Shown: positions 43,610 through 52,937 of the stretch, piece after piece | How the letters are laid out: each line of letters starts with the position of its first letter | Position numbering within the stretch: position 1 is the stretch's first letter | Origin: an uncultured Clostridia bacterium | GTDB lineage: Bacteria > Bacillota > Clostridia > Christensenellales > Aristaeellaceae | Length of the DNA stretch: 64,000 nucleotides | Reading direction: 5' to 3' | Assembly: GCA_937907055.1 (NCBI GenBank) | Contig: CALCTW010000132.1 | Location: forward strand, 1 to 64,000 | The notes under the pieces: generated by a model | Seen by the model: the letters and a program-made list of their open reading frames with translations, nothing else | The model's database searches: none | What the model was told of the DNA's origin: nothing | Made by a program: the position numbers and the translations under genes

Positions 43610-44422
43610 TCATTCGGGGGCGGTATCGGAACGGGCTTCGAAAGCGCAGGAGATGAGGAACAGGCTGAAGGAGACCAGCGCGATGCAAAGACCCGGGGAA
43701 AGCAGATAATGATAGGCGCCCATGAGGAACGCGCCGCGATTGTAGGCGAAATTGACGATGGTGCCCCAGGAGGGGTTATAGAGATCACCGAGGCCGAGGA
43801 AGGCCAGGGTGGATTCCATCATCATGATGGCGGAAATGCTGCTGAGAAAGCGCGGAATGAGGACGGAGAGCAGATTGGGCAGCATGTGGCGCCAAAGATT
43901 GTGAAACGGAGAATAGCCGAGCAGGACGCCCTGACGGATGAAGGGGCGGACCTGCAGATGGAGAAGCTGCGCGCGGACGACCTTGGCGGTCGCGGGCCAG
44001 GAAAGCAGGGTGATGATGAGGATGACCATCTGCCGGGAACGGCCGAGGAAGGCAGCCAAAACGAGGACAAGGATCAGTTTGGGCAGCATGACGAAAACAT
44101 TGATGACGGCATTGACCGCGCCGCGGACAGCAGCGTTCCTGACGGCGGACAAAGCGCCGATCAGACTGCCCAGCAGCAGGGACAGCACGGCGGAAACAAG
44201 GCTGATGGTGATGGTGTGTCCGGCGGCGTAGACAAGCTCGGTGAAGATGTCATAGCCCATATCATTGGTGCCGAGCAGATGCTTCGCGGACAGGGGGAGC
44301 CAGGGGGTATCCATCTGCTTGAGCCCGTAGGAGGTGAAAAGTGACGGGAAGAAGGCGAAGAGCAGAAAGATCAGCAGAATGCTGACACCGGGAATGAGGA
44401 GGAGGAACTTTTTACGCGTCAT
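43610..44422 (-). CDS. OppC-type ABC permease
   Basis: A 270-residue permease with an N-terminal membrane anchor (KKFLLLIPGVSILLIFLLF), a short external loop with TPWLPLSAKHLLGTNDMGYD, the OppC hallmark, then five more membrane segments. The coupling-loop region contains RQGVLLGYSPFHNLWRHMLP. ATG 44422 overlaps the 3' end of the OppB-type gene by 11 nt; the upstream frame has no ribosome site. Last gene of the operon. Confidence 0.9.
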   Translation of the reverse strand: MTRKKFLLLIPGVSILLIFLLFAFFPSLFTSYGLKQMDTPWLPLSAKHLLGTNDMGYDIFTELVYAAGHTITISLVSAVLSLLLGSLIGALSAVRNAAVRGAVNAVINVFVMLPKLILVLVLAAFLGRSRQMVILIITLLSWPATAKVVRAQLLHLQVRPFIRQGVLLGYSPFHNLWRHMLPNLLSVLIPRFLSSISAIMMMESTLAFLGLGDLYNPSWGTIVNFAYNRGAFLMGAYHYLLSPGLCIALVSFSLFLISCAFEARSDTAPE

Positions 44423-45392
44423 GGACAGCGGCCCTCCTCTGCCGGGGATCGAGCAGGATGCAGAGCAGATCGGTGATCGTGATGGCGGCAATGGAGATGC
44501 CGGCGATCACGAACAGCGCGCCCTGCAGGGTGGGAAAATCGAGCCGGGCGATGGCCTCATTGATCAGGCTGCCGACACCGTTGACGGAAAAGATCTTTTC
44601 GATGACGATGGAGCCGGAGAGCGCGGAGGCGACATTGAGCCCGATGGCGGTGAGGATGGGTTGGAAGCTGCCCCGGAGCAGATAACGGCGCTTGATCTGA
44701 CCGGCGGAAAGCCCGCGCGCGCGCGCGTAGAGCAGGAACTTTTCGGTCATCAGGGAAGCGGCGTGATTGCGGATGAGGATATACTTGGAGGGGAAGCTGA
44801 GCAGGATCATGGTGAGGACCGGCAGGGTGAGATGCCAGACACGGTCAAGGAAAAGATCCCATCCGGCGCGGACACCGATGCTGTTCAGCCCGCGGTGCGG
44901 GAACCATTTTAACGTGAAGGAAAAGAGAATGAGCAGCACCATGGCGACCAGAAAGGACGGGAAGGCATCCAGAAAGACCACAGCACCGGAAGCAACATGC
45001 TCCCCGGCGGAACCGCGCCGGTAGGCGGCCTGAAGCCCGGCAAAGAGCGCGATGAGGGTGGACAGGATGACCGCGGGGACGGCCAGCTGCAGGGTGTTGC
45101 CGAGACGGGAAGAGATGAGCGCGGAGACATTGCTGTTGTAATGATAGGAATAGCCGAGACTGCCGCCGAACAGGGTGCCGAGATAACGGAAAAACTGTTC
45201 GTGCAGGGGAAGATCGAGCCCGAGCCCGGCGCGGTACCGGGCGTAAAGATCGGGTGAAATGATATCCGCGTCCATGCCGGTGAGGTAATGGACGGGATCC
45301 CCCGGCAGAAGGCGCGGCAGGAAGAAATTGAGGAAGATGATGAGGATGAACGCCAGCGCCGCGAAGAGCAGGCTTTTTCCATGCTTGCGCAT
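44412..45392 (-). CDS. OppB-type ABC permease
   Basis: A 326-residue permease. The OppB start pattern is FFLPRLLPGDPVHYLTG after the first membrane helix, with QFFRYLGTLFGGSLGYSYHY in the external loop and ARARGLSAGQIKRRYLLRGS as coupling loop. ATG 45392 with AGGAAGGAG is chosen over a 38-residue longer frame. It pairs with the OppC-type product to form the channel for a peptide or metal-chelate substrate. Confidence 0.9.
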   Translation of the reverse strand: MRKHGKSLLFAALAFILIIFLNFFLPRLLPGDPVHYLTGMDADIISPDLYARYRAGLGLDLPLHEQFFRYLGTLFGGSLGYSYHYNSNVSALISSRLGNTLQLAVPAVILSTLIALFAGLQAAYRRGSAGEHVASGAVVFLDAFPSFLVAMVLLILFSFTLKWFPHRGLNSIGVRAGWDLFLDRVWHLTLPVLTMILLSFPSKYILIRNHAASLMTEKFLLYARARGLSAGQIKRRYLLRGSFQPILTAIGLNVASALSGSIVIEKIFSVNGVGSLINEAIARLDFPTLQGALFVIAGISIAAITITDLLCILLDPRQRRAAVHDA

Positions 45393-45453
45393 CTTGCTTT
45401 TCTCCTTCCTGCCGGTCCTTGCCGGTGAAAATGCCGGGATGTGCGGCTGAAAA

Positions 45454-47064
45454 TTACCGGGTGACAGAATACCAGGTGTTGTAGTTGAAAATGCCGAAGG
45501 TGGCATCGACCTGAATGCCGGTCAGCGCCGCGTTATAGGCGACCACGGTGGCATCCCAGTAAAGGGCGATGGCAGGCAGAAAATCTGCGTAGAACTGCTG
45601 GAGCGCGGCAGCGCCGGCATTGTAGGTATCCATATCGGCCGCGGAGGTCATGGCAGACAGCGCGGAACGGAAAGCGGGATCGCTGACCTGCGCGCCGCCC
45701 TGGACCGCGTGCGCGGCATCCATGTACATGGAACCGAGACCCGCGCCGCCGGCCATACCGAAGGCGGTGTAGCCGAAGATGGCCGCTTCCATGGTGATGT
45801 TGTTTTCGGAGAATTTGTTGGAGGTCCTGGCGTTGTAGCCGTCGGCGTCGAGGGCTTCGATGGTGACATTGATACCGGCCTCGGCCAGATTATTCTTGAC
45901 CATCTCGGCGTAACGGACATGCGCGGCCTTGGTGCTGTTGACGGTGAGGGTGAAGCCGAGTTCTTCGCCGTTCAGTTCGAAATAACCGTTCGCGTTCTTT
46001 TGTGTGTAGCCGAGGGCGGCGAGCATTGCGGCGGAACGATCCAGATCACGGGTGAGGGCCGGGGTGGCAATGAAGCCGACGGTGGAGGGGGGAACGAAGG
46101 AGCGGTTGGGGGCGGCGGCGAAGGAGCTGCCGAAGGTGGACTTGAACAGGTCGTAATCCAGCGCGTACGCCACGGCTTCACGCATGTAAGGATCGGCAAA
46201 GGGGCCCTTGCTGTTATTGAAGGTGAGCATGGCCGGCGCGTTGGTGGAGGCGTAGGACAGGAGCGCGACGGAATCATCCGCGGCGAAAAGGGCTTCCGCT
46301 TCCGCGGAGATGCCGCCGGAATACTTCCAGATCATATCGATCTCATGATTCTTGAGGGCAAGATACAGGGTGTCTTCGTTGTTATAGAGGACATAGATGA
46401 GATTTTTCACATTGGGCGTGCCCATGGGATGATCTTCGACAGCGGTGAAGGTGATGGCGCCGGCGTTCTTATCGAAACCGGCGAAACGATAGGGACCGCA
46501 GCCGACGCGGCTTTCATCCGCGGTGACGGCTTCTTCGCGGCCTTCATAGATGTGGCGCGGCATGACGCGCAGCACCAGCAGATTGGAAAGCGCGCGGACA
46601 TTGGCGGCGCTCAGCGTGAGGGTGATGGTGCGGTCGTCCTCGGAGATCTCGCAGGCCTCAAAGGTGGCGGCAGTGGTCTTGCCGTTTTCATCGGTGACGG
46701 ACTTGAGCCAGGTGCCGTTTCCGAAGGTGTCTTCATACTGCAGGGTGTAGGCAACATCCGAAGCGGTGACGGGCTGACCGTCATGCCACTGCATGCCTTC
46801 ACGGATGGTGAAGGACCAGACACGGGCATCCTGCGTGGAATAGTCCGCGAGCAGCGGCTCGAACCGGCCGTCGGCATTGAGGGAGATCAGTGCCATCTGG
46901 GAAGCGGAGGCGGAGAGGACATCATAATTGTACTCATCGCGGGTGGCGCTTTCGATGGAAGCGACGGTGCCGATGATCAGCGTATCGATCGCCGGAGCGG
47001 CCATCGCGGGCAGGAGGGACAGGGTGAGGACAAGGGTAAGGATCAAAGCAACGATTTTTTTCAT
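45454..47064 (-). CDS. Family-5 (oligopeptide/nickel-type) solute-binding protein
   Basis: A 536-residue secreted protein: signal peptide MKKIVALILTLVLTLSLLPA, then the family-5 signature region (VWSFTIREGMQWHDGQPVTASDVAYTL, split here for length as two motifs WSFTIREGMQWHDG and PVTASDVAYT) and the later GCGPYRFAGFDKNAG. No lipobox is seen. Its ATG overlaps the stop of the OppF-type ATPase (ATGA). Substrate probably a peptide or related solute; not determinable here. Confidence 0.9.
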   Translation of the reverse strand: MKKIVALILTLVLTLSLLPAMAAPAIDTLIIGTVASIESATRDEYNYDVLSASASQMALISLNADGRFEPLLADYSTQDARVWSFTIREGMQWHDGQPVTASDVAYTLQYEDTFGNGTWLKSVTDENGKTTAATFEACEISEDDRTITLTLSAANVRALSNLLVLRVMPRHIYEGREEAVTADESRVGCGPYRFAGFDKNAGAITFTAVEDHPMGTPNVKNLIYVLYNNEDTLYLALKNHEIDMIWKYSGGISAEAEALFAADDSVALLSYASTNAPAMLTFNNSKGPFADPYMREAVAYALDYDLFKSTFGSSFAAAPNRSFVPPSTVGFIATPALTRDLDRSAAMLAALGYTQKNANGYFELNGEELGFTLTVNSTKAAHVRYAEMVKNNLAEAGINVTIEALDADGYNARTSNKFSENNITMEAAIFGYTAFGMAGGAGLGSMYMDAAHAVQGGAQVSDPAFRSALSAMTSAADMDTYNAGAAALQQFYADFLPAIALYWDATVVAYNAALTGIQVDATFGIFNYNTWYSVTR

Positions 47065-47738
47065 TTGGTATCTTCCCTTTCTAATTTATGATCTATCAAT
47101 TGATAGATATCATCGCAGGCTGCCTGAAGAAGGGGCAGGTCATGGCTGATCCACAGCATGGCGATGCCGCGTTTTACCGCTTCTTCACGCAGAAGGCTGA
47201 CCAATACAGCCTGGCTGGAGACATCCAGCATGGAGGTGGCCTCATCAAGGATGAGGACGGAGGGATCCAGAAGGAGAAGGCGGGCCAGAGAAAGGCGCTG
47301 CGCCTCACCGCCGGAAAGCTGATGCGGCAGATGGGTGAGGACAGCGGGCTTGAGATGAACACGGCGGATGGTATCCTCGATCAATTGCCGTGCCGCGGAG
47401 CGATCCTTTGCCAGATGATGATAGCGGATGAGCTCCCGGAGGCTGCTGCCGACCCGCTGACGCGGATCAAAGGCGGCATAGGGCTGCTGGAAGACCATCT
47501 GGACGCGAAGACCGGCTTTGCGGTCATAGCGGCCGTCTGCCCAGAGGGGGATCTCATCCAGCAGGACCTGACCTTCATCCGGCGCGAGCAGACCGCAGAG
47601 GATGCGGGCCAGGGTGGATTTGCCGATGCCGGAATCCCCGAAAAGACCGGTGACGCGGCCGCTTTGAAGCGTAAGGGAGGCCTGACACAGGATCGGCCTG
47701 CCGTCAAAGGATTTGGAGATATGATCAGCCGTCAGCAT
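47061..47738 (-). CDS. OppF-type ABC ATPase (short)
   Basis: A 225-residue ATPase: Walker A GDSGIGKSTLA, Q-loop MVFQQPYAAFDP, signature LSGGEAQRLSLAR, Walker B VLILDEATSMLD, switch His in ISHDLPLL. It lacks the C-terminal oligopeptide-transporter domain and is therefore shorter than classical OppF. ATG 47738 with GGAGGTGTG lies inside the end of the OppD-type gene, so the two are coupled. Confidence 0.9.
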   Translation of the reverse strand: MLTADHISKSFDGRPILCQASLTLQSGRVTGLFGDSGIGKSTLARILCGLLAPDEGQVLLDEIPLWADGRYDRKAGLRVQMVFQQPYAAFDPRQRVGSSLRELIRYHHLAKDRSAARQLIEDTIRRVHLKPAVLTHLPHQLSGGEAQRLSLARLLLLDPSVLILDEATSMLDVSSQAVLVSLLREEAVKRGIAMLWISHDLPLLQAACDDIYQLIDHKLEREDTK

Positions 47739-48630
47739 GGACACACCTCCATTCACGGTGATCGGGAGAAGATTGCAGCGGAATGGGGGCAAGACACGCG
47801 GGGGACGCGGAAGGGCAGCGCCGGTAGAAGGGACAGGGGGAAGCGCCCTCTCTCAGCAGAGGAGAGGGCTGCATATCAGGCCCCGGCAGCGCGCGGATGA
47901 GGGAGCGCGTGTAGGGATGCCGCGCGTCGGAAAAGACCTGTTCCGCCGGGCCGCTTTCGACAGCGGTGCCGCCGCAGAGGATGAGTGCCCGGTCACAGGC
48001 GCGGGCCAGGGAGATATCGTGCGTGATGATGATCTTCAGAGCATTCCGGAAGGCGGAAAAGAGCTGCTCGATATAAAGGCCGCGGCTGGCGGCGTCCAGC
48101 CCGTTCGTGGGTTCATCCGCGATGACCAGACGCGCCTGATCGGACGCGGAGAGCGCCAAAATGACCTTCTGCGCCATGCCGCCGGAGATCTCAAACGGAT
48201 AGAGCGGGGCAACGAGTGCGGGATCAAGCCCGGCCAGACGGAGACTTTCCTCCGCGCGGGCTTTCCAGAGCCTTCGGGGGAGGCCGAGGCGCCGGCAGCC
48301 CTCATCAAAGTGCCGGCGGACAGTCTGCGCGGGATTGAGGGAATCGAGCCCGCTTTGCGGGATATAGACAAGCGCACGACCGAGAAGGCGGCCGCGGGCG
48401 CGCCGGGAGAGGGCGGCAAGATCGGTGCCGTCCAGAGCGATACGGAGACCCTCCGGACGGATATTGGGCGGGAGGAGGCCGAGGACGGACATGGCCAGCA
48501 TGGTCTTGCCCGAGCCGGACTCGCCGACGAGGGCAAGCGAATCATGGCCGTCCAGACGAAACGCGACATCCCGCAGGATGCAGGACGCGCCCGCCGTGAG
48601 AGAACGAACCTGATATTCCAGTGCGGCCAT
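47725..48630 (-). CDS. OppD-type ABC ATPase
   Basis: A 301-residue ATPase: Walker A GESGSGKTMLA, Q-loop YIPQSGLDSLNPAQ, signature in variant form ISGGMAQKVILALS, Walker B LVIADEPTNGLD, switch His in ITHDISLA. The C-terminal Cys-containing oligopeptide-transporter domain is present (CPFYRRCPSASPACLA). ATG 48630 is chosen; the longer frame starts in the promoter region. Unusually, the two ATPase genes come first in this operon. Confidence 0.9.
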   Translation of the reverse strand: MAALEYQVRSLTAGASCILRDVAFRLDGHDSLALVGESGSGKTMLAMSVLGLLPPNIRPEGLRIALDGTDLAALSRRARGRLLGRALVYIPQSGLDSLNPAQTVRRHFDEGCRRLGLPRRLWKARAEESLRLAGLDPALVAPLYPFEISGGMAQKVILALSASDQARLVIADEPTNGLDAASRGLYIEQLFSAFRNALKIIITHDISLARACDRALILCGGTAVESGPAEQVFSDARHPYTRSLIRALPGPDMQPSPLLREGASPCPFYRRCPSASPACLAPIPLQSSPDHREWRCVHADG

Positions 48631-48907
48631 CGTGATCCTCCGTCCATGATCGAATGCCGGCGCGGCGCGAAGGCCGGATGCCGACTGGGGGTATGAAATG
48701 GAATAATTCAAAAAACCCGTCCGCTATTATAGCATCAAAGCGGGGATTTATCCATAATGAACGTGAATAATCCATTGAAAAAAGTTAAAAACGGCGGAAT
48801 CCGGAAGGTGAGAAAAAACGGAGCAGGTACGATAAAAGTGAGGAGATAAAGCGGAAGTGAGCGGAGAATCGGCCCCGCGAAAGCCGCGGAGCGGGGTGCT
48901 GAAAATC

Positions 48908-48936
48908 TTTACAAAAGGGGGATTTGAGCGTATAAT
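48908..48936 (+). promoter_or_regulatory. leuS promoter in the divergent 346-nt gap
   Basis: TTTACA (48908-48913) and TATAAT (48931-48936) are 17 nt apart. The gap 48631-48976 also has a minus-strand TATAAT at 48731-48726 for the Opp-type operon, with a poor -35. I see no T-box elements before leuS. Confidence 0.75.
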
Positions 48937-48976
48937 GGATAAATGGCGCAATGCCATTTTCAAAGGAGGAACGGAT

Positions 48977-51421
48977 ATGAGCAATATGCCTTATGTACCC
49001 GGTGATATAGAGCCCAAGTGGCAAAAGTATTGGGCAGAGCATGAGACCTTTAAGACCGATGTGTGGGATTTTTCCAAGCCGAAGTTCTACGCGCTGGATA
49101 TGTTCCCCTATCCTTCCGGTGTGGGTCTGCACGCGGGCCATCCCGAGGGATACACGGCGACGGATATCACCAGCCGTATGAAGAGGATGCAGGGCTACAA
49201 TGTGCTGCACCCCATGGGATATGACTCTTTCGGCCTGCCCGCGGAGCAGTACGCCATCAATACCGGCAACCATCCGGATGGATTTACCCAGATGAACATC
49301 CAGACCTTCACCAAACAGCTGAAGGAACTGGGTTTTGACTATGACTGGAGCAAGCTGCTGGCGACCAGCGATCCCAAGTTCTACAAGTGGACGCAGTGGA
49401 TCTTCAAGAAGCTGTATGAAAAGGGCTATGCCCGCTGTGTGGATATGCCCGTGAACTGGTGCGAAGAACTGGGCACCGTGCTGAGCAACGACGAGGTGAT
49501 CGACGGCAAGAGCGAGCGCGGCGGCTTCCCCGTGGTGCGCCGCAACATGAAGCAGTGGGTCATCGACCAGCCTGCTTTCGCGGAAGCGCTGCTGGAGGGC
49601 CTGAATGAGATCGACTGGCCCGAATCCACCAAGGATATGCAGCGTCACTGGATCGGTAAGAGCACCGGTGTGGAAGTGAAGTTCCAGATCGTGGGCGGCG
49701 GCGAATTCAGCATCTTTACCACCTGTATCGAGACCATCTACGGTATCACCTTCATGGTGCTGGCGCCCGACGGCCAGCTGGTGCAGGATCTGATGCCGCG
49801 CATCAAGAATCAGGATGAAGTGAAGGCCTATATCGAGGAAGCCGGTAAGAAGAGCGATATGGACCGTACCGAGCTGAACAAGGGCAAGACCGGCTGCCGC
49901 CTGGAGGGCGTGAAGTGCATCAACCCCGTGAACGGCCGCGAGGCGGAGCTGTTCATCGGTGACTTCGTGCTGGCCAGCTACGGTACCGGCGCGGTCATGG
50001 CCGTGCCTGCCCACGACCAGCGCGACTGGGAATACGCCAAGGAGCATCAGATCGACCTGATCCAGGTCATCGACGGCGATGAGAAGCTGGGCCATGTGGA
50101 CATCAGCGAAAAGGCCTTTGAAAAGCATGATTACCTGGGCAAGGGCTATCGCCTGATCAACAGTGAAGAATATACCGGCATGACGGTGGAGGAGGCCAAG
50201 GAGGCCATCACCTGCAAGCTGGAAAAGATGGGCGTGGCCAAGCGCACGGTGAACTATCATTTCCGCGAGTGGATCTTTGCCCGTCAGCGCTACTGGGGCG
50301 AGCCTGTGCCCATGGTGCACACCGAGGACGGCGGCCTGTACGCGCTGCCCGATGAGGAACTGCCGCTGATCCTGCCCGAGCTGGAAGACTATAAGAGCAA
50401 GGGCGGCAAGGCTCCGCTGGAGAACGCCACCGAGTGGGTGAACTATGACCGCAACGGCGTAAAGGGCCGCCGCGAGACCAGCACCATGCCCGGCAGCGCC
50501 GGCAGCAGCTGGTACTACATGCGCTATATCGACCCCAATAACGAGAACGAACTGTGCGATCCCGAGCTGCTGAAGCACTGGATGCCCGTGGACCTGTACA
50601 TCGGCGGTCCGGAGCACGCGGTGGGACATCTGATGTACAGCCGTATCTGGAACCACTTCCTGTATGACATGGGCATCAGCCCGGTCAAGGAGCCCTTCAA
50701 GAAGCTGGTGCATCAGGGCATGATCCTGGGCGAGAACGGCATCAAGATGGGCAAGCGCTTCCCCGAATTTGTGGTCAACCCCAGCGATATCGTGCGTGAT
50801 TTCGGCGCGGATACGCTGAGACTGTATGAGATGTTCATGGGCCCGCTGGAAGTGAGCAAGCCCTGGAGCAAGACCGGCGTGGAGGGTAGCCGCCGCTTCC
50901 TGAACAGGGTGTGGAACTTCTTCACCGATGAAGAGAAGCTGACCGACACCAATGACGGTGAGCTGACCCGCCTGTATCACCAGACGGTGAAAAAGGTGAC
51001 GGGCGACTTTGAGAGCCTGGGCTTCAATACCGCGATCAGCCAGATGATGATCTTCATGAACGGCGCTTACAAGAAGGGCACCTGCCCCCGTGAGTATGCC
51101 GAGGGCATCATCAAGATGCTGAGCTGCATCTGCCCGCATATCGGTGAAGAAATGTGGCAGATCCTGGGTCATGAGGACACCATCGCCTTTGAGAAGTGGC
51201 CGGAATATGACGAGGCGCTGACCAAGGCGGATGAGGTGGAGATCGCCGTGCAGATCAACGGCAAGGTGAAGGACAAGCTGATGATCCCGGCGGATATGAC
51301 CCGCGAGACCGCGCAGGAGGAACTGCCCAAGCTGGAAAGCGTGCAGAAGCTGACCGAGGGCAAGCAGATCGTGAAGATCGTGTATGTGCCGGGCAGACTG
51401 CTGAATATCGTGGTCAAGTGA
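48977..51421 (+). CDS. leuS: Leucyl-tRNA synthetase
   Basis: An 814-residue class I synthetase charging tRNA-Leu. The HIGH-type motif is in PYPSGVGLHAGHPEGY, the CP1 editing domain follows (residues about 220-400, with VMAVPAHDQRDWEYAKEHQ), the WIFARQRYWGEPVP segment marks the catalytic core, and the anticodon and C-terminal domains end the chain. The KMSKS loop reads KMGKR here. ATG 48977 has AAAGGAGGA upstream and the frame to 48857 runs through the promoter, so it is rejected. Confidence 0.96.
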   Translation: MSNMPYVPGDIEPKWQKYWAEHETFKTDVWDFSKPKFYALDMFPYPSGVGLHAGHPEGYTATDITSRMKRMQGYNVLHPMGYDSFGLPAEQYAINTGNHPDGFTQMNIQTFTKQLKELGFDYDWSKLLATSDPKFYKWTQWIFKKLYEKGYARCVDMPVNWCEELGTVLSNDEVIDGKSERGGFPVVRRNMKQWVIDQPAFAEALLEGLNEIDWPESTKDMQRHWIGKSTGVEVKFQIVGGGEFSIFTTCIETIYGITFMVLAPDGQLVQDLMPRIKNQDEVKAYIEEAGKKSDMDRTELNKGKTGCRLEGVKCINPVNGREAELFIGDFVLASYGTGAVMAVPAHDQRDWEYAKEHQIDLIQVIDGDEKLGHVDISEKAFEKHDYLGKGYRLINSEEYTGMTVEEAKEAITCKLEKMGVAKRTVNYHFREWIFARQRYWGEPVPMVHTEDGGLYALPDEELPLILPELEDYKSKGGKAPLENATEWVNYDRNGVKGRRETSTMPGSAGSSWYYMRYIDPNNENELCDPELLKHWMPVDLYIGGPEHAVGHLMYSRIWNHFLYDMGISPVKEPFKKLVHQGMILGENGIKMGKRFPEFVVNPSDIVRDFGADTLRLYEMFMGPLEVSKPWSKTGVEGSRRFLNRVWNFFTDEEKLTDTNDGELTRLYHQTVKKVTGDFESLGFNTAISQMMIFMNGAYKKGTCPREYAEGIIKMLSCICPHIGEEMWQILGHEDTIAFEKWPEYDEALTKADEVEIAVQINGKVKDKLMIPADMTRETAQEELPKLESVQKLTEGKQIVKIVYVPGRLLNIVVK

Positions 51422-51459
51422 TCAAAAAATACATCCCTTACCGGACGGAAGGGTGCTTG

Positions 51460-51485
51460 GAGGGTGCCGAAAGGCACCCTCTTTT
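51460..51485 (+). terminator. Terminator of leuS
   Basis: GAGGGTGCC pairs with GGCACCCTC around GAAA and is followed by TTTT. Confidence 0.85.
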
Positions 51486-51512
51486 GTGAAAAAAGAAAGG
51501 GCGGGATGACAG

Positions 51513-52523
51513 ATGGGCGCGTTTGACAGGCTGGAAGTGACGGAGAGCGAAAGAAACGGGATGATCTGGCGGACGGGGAAGGACGGGGATTTTGAAAGCC
51601 TTGAAGAAACCGTGAAAAACGCGCTGCCGGGAGACCTGATCCTGCTGGACGAAGGCGAATACAGAGAAAAGATCGTGATCGACAGGCCGCTGACCATCCG
51701 CGGTATGGGAAGATGTGTGATCGGCGGCGCGGGAATGGAAATGCAGATCCTTTCCGACCGGGTGACGCTGGAAAACGTGATCCTGGACGGTCATCATAAA
51801 GCGTGGGAAAACGCGGACACCGCGGTGAACACCCGTGTGATGATGGACGGGCAGGAGACGCGGCTGTCGGACAAGGGAGAACGGCGGACTGCCGTGTACC
51901 TGAGCGGCGACAGCACGATGTGCGAATATCCGGCGGCGCGCGCGCCGAGGACCGGCTGGGGACAGGCGCTGCGTGAGATGATGACAGACTGCAATGTGAT
52001 CAATCAGGCGGTGAGCGGACGCAGCAGCAAAAGCTATGTGACGGAAGGGTATTTCGCGCGGCTGCAGGCAGCCGTGCGGCCGGGGGATGTGATGATCGTG
52101 CAGTTCGGGCACAATGATGAAAAGGATGATCCCACGCGGCACACGGACCCGGAGACGACCTATACGGAAAACCTGCGCGCGTACATCACGCTGGCGCGGG
52201 AACGCGGAGCCGGGGTGATCCTGATGACCAGCATGGCGCGGCGGACCTTCCGGGACGGGCAGATCGCCTTTACGCACGGCGCTTATCCGGACGCGGTGAA
52301 ACGGCTGGGGCTGCGGGAGCAGGTGCCGGTGATCGACATGGAAAAAATGACGATGGATGTGCTGCGGGAGATGGGCGACGAGGCGAGCAAAAACCTGTAT
52401 ATGTGGATCGAAGCCGGACATCCCAACTATCCGGACGGGCAGAAGGACAACAGCCATCTGTGCCGCGCTGGCGCTGAACTGTTTGCCGGAATGATGCTGA
52501 AGGAGATCCGGAAGGCGCTGTGA
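51513..52523 (+). CDS. CE12-like rhamnogalacturonan acetylesterase with pectinesterase-like N terminus
   Basis: A 336-residue protein. The C-terminal 210 residues are an SGNH esterase of the rhamnogalacturonan-acetylesterase type: YLSGDSTMCEYP carries the nucleophile Ser, NQAVSGRSSKSY the Gly block, VQFGHNDEKDD the Asn block, and the terminal DNSHLCRAGA carries the Asp/His. The first 115 residues (LPGDLILLDEGEYREKIVI, PLTIRGMG, VTLENVILDG) look like the first coils of a pectin methylesterase beta-helix without its catalytic Asp residues. No signal peptide is seen. It fits pectin breakdown together with uxaA and uxaB elsewhere in the window. Confidence 0.82.
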   Translation: MGAFDRLEVTESERNGMIWRTGKDGDFESLEETVKNALPGDLILLDEGEYREKIVIDRPLTIRGMGRCVIGGAGMEMQILSDRVTLENVILDGHHKAWENADTAVNTRVMMDGQETRLSDKGERRTAVYLSGDSTMCEYPAARAPRTGWGQALREMMTDCNVINQAVSGRSSKSYVTEGYFARLQAAVRPGDVMIVQFGHNDEKDDPTRHTDPETTYTENLRAYITLARERGAGVILMTSMARRTFRDGQIAFTHGAYPDAVKRLGLREQVPVIDMEKMTMDVLREMGDEASKNLYMWIEAGHPNYPDGQKDNSHLCRAGAELFAGMMLKEIRKAL

Positions 52524-52534
52524 GGCGCGGGCAT

Positions 52535-52563
52535 TGACAGCGCGCGGGGCAGCCTCTATAATG
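52535..52563 (+). promoter_or_regulatory. rqcP promoter
   Basis: TTGACA (52535-52540) and TATAAT (52558-52563) are exactly 17 nt apart. Confidence 0.85.
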
Positions 52564-52609
52564 AAAACAGACACGGCGATGCCGCGAAAATGACGAAAAG
52601 AGTGAAAAT

Positions 52610-52882
52610 ATGCGACTGGATAAATATCTGAAGGTATCAAGGATCATCAAGCGCCGTACAGTGGCCAAGGAGGCCTGTGACGGCGGACGGGTGTCCATCA
52701 ACAGCAAGGTGGCCAAGCCCGGCAACGAGGTTAAGGCCGGAGATGTGCTGGAGATCCGCTTCGGAAATCGCGTGGGCAAGTACCGCGTGCTGGATGTGCA
52801 GGAAGTGGTGCGCAAGGAAAACGCCGCCATGATGTATGAAGTGATCGAGGAAGACGAAGCCACGAAGGCGGAGCGCAACTGA
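52610..52882 (+). CDS. rqcP: S4-domain RNA-binding protein RqcP
   Basis: A 90-residue S4-domain protein (MRLDKYLKVSRIIKRRTVAK, GGRVSINSKVAKPG, GDVLEIRFGN). It matches RqcP (YabO) of Bacillota, which binds stalled 50S subunits during C-terminal alanine tailing in ribosome quality control. It has its own strong promoter and is followed by a secreted-protein gene 55 nt later. Confidence 0.9.
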   Translation: MRLDKYLKVSRIIKRRTVAKEACDGGRVSINSKVAKPGNEVKAGDVLEIRFGNRVGKYRVLDVQEVVRKENAAMMYEVIEEDEATKAERN

Positions 52883-52937
52883 CGGAGAATCTGTACCGGA
52901 ATGCGCCGGGAAAGATCCGATAGGAGGAGAGAAACGC

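Noticed and set aside
48712..48976. T-box riboswitch upstream of leuS
   Set aside because: A consensus promoter lies only 40 nt before the start codon, leaving no room for a T-box, and no T-box core sequence or antiterminator is present.
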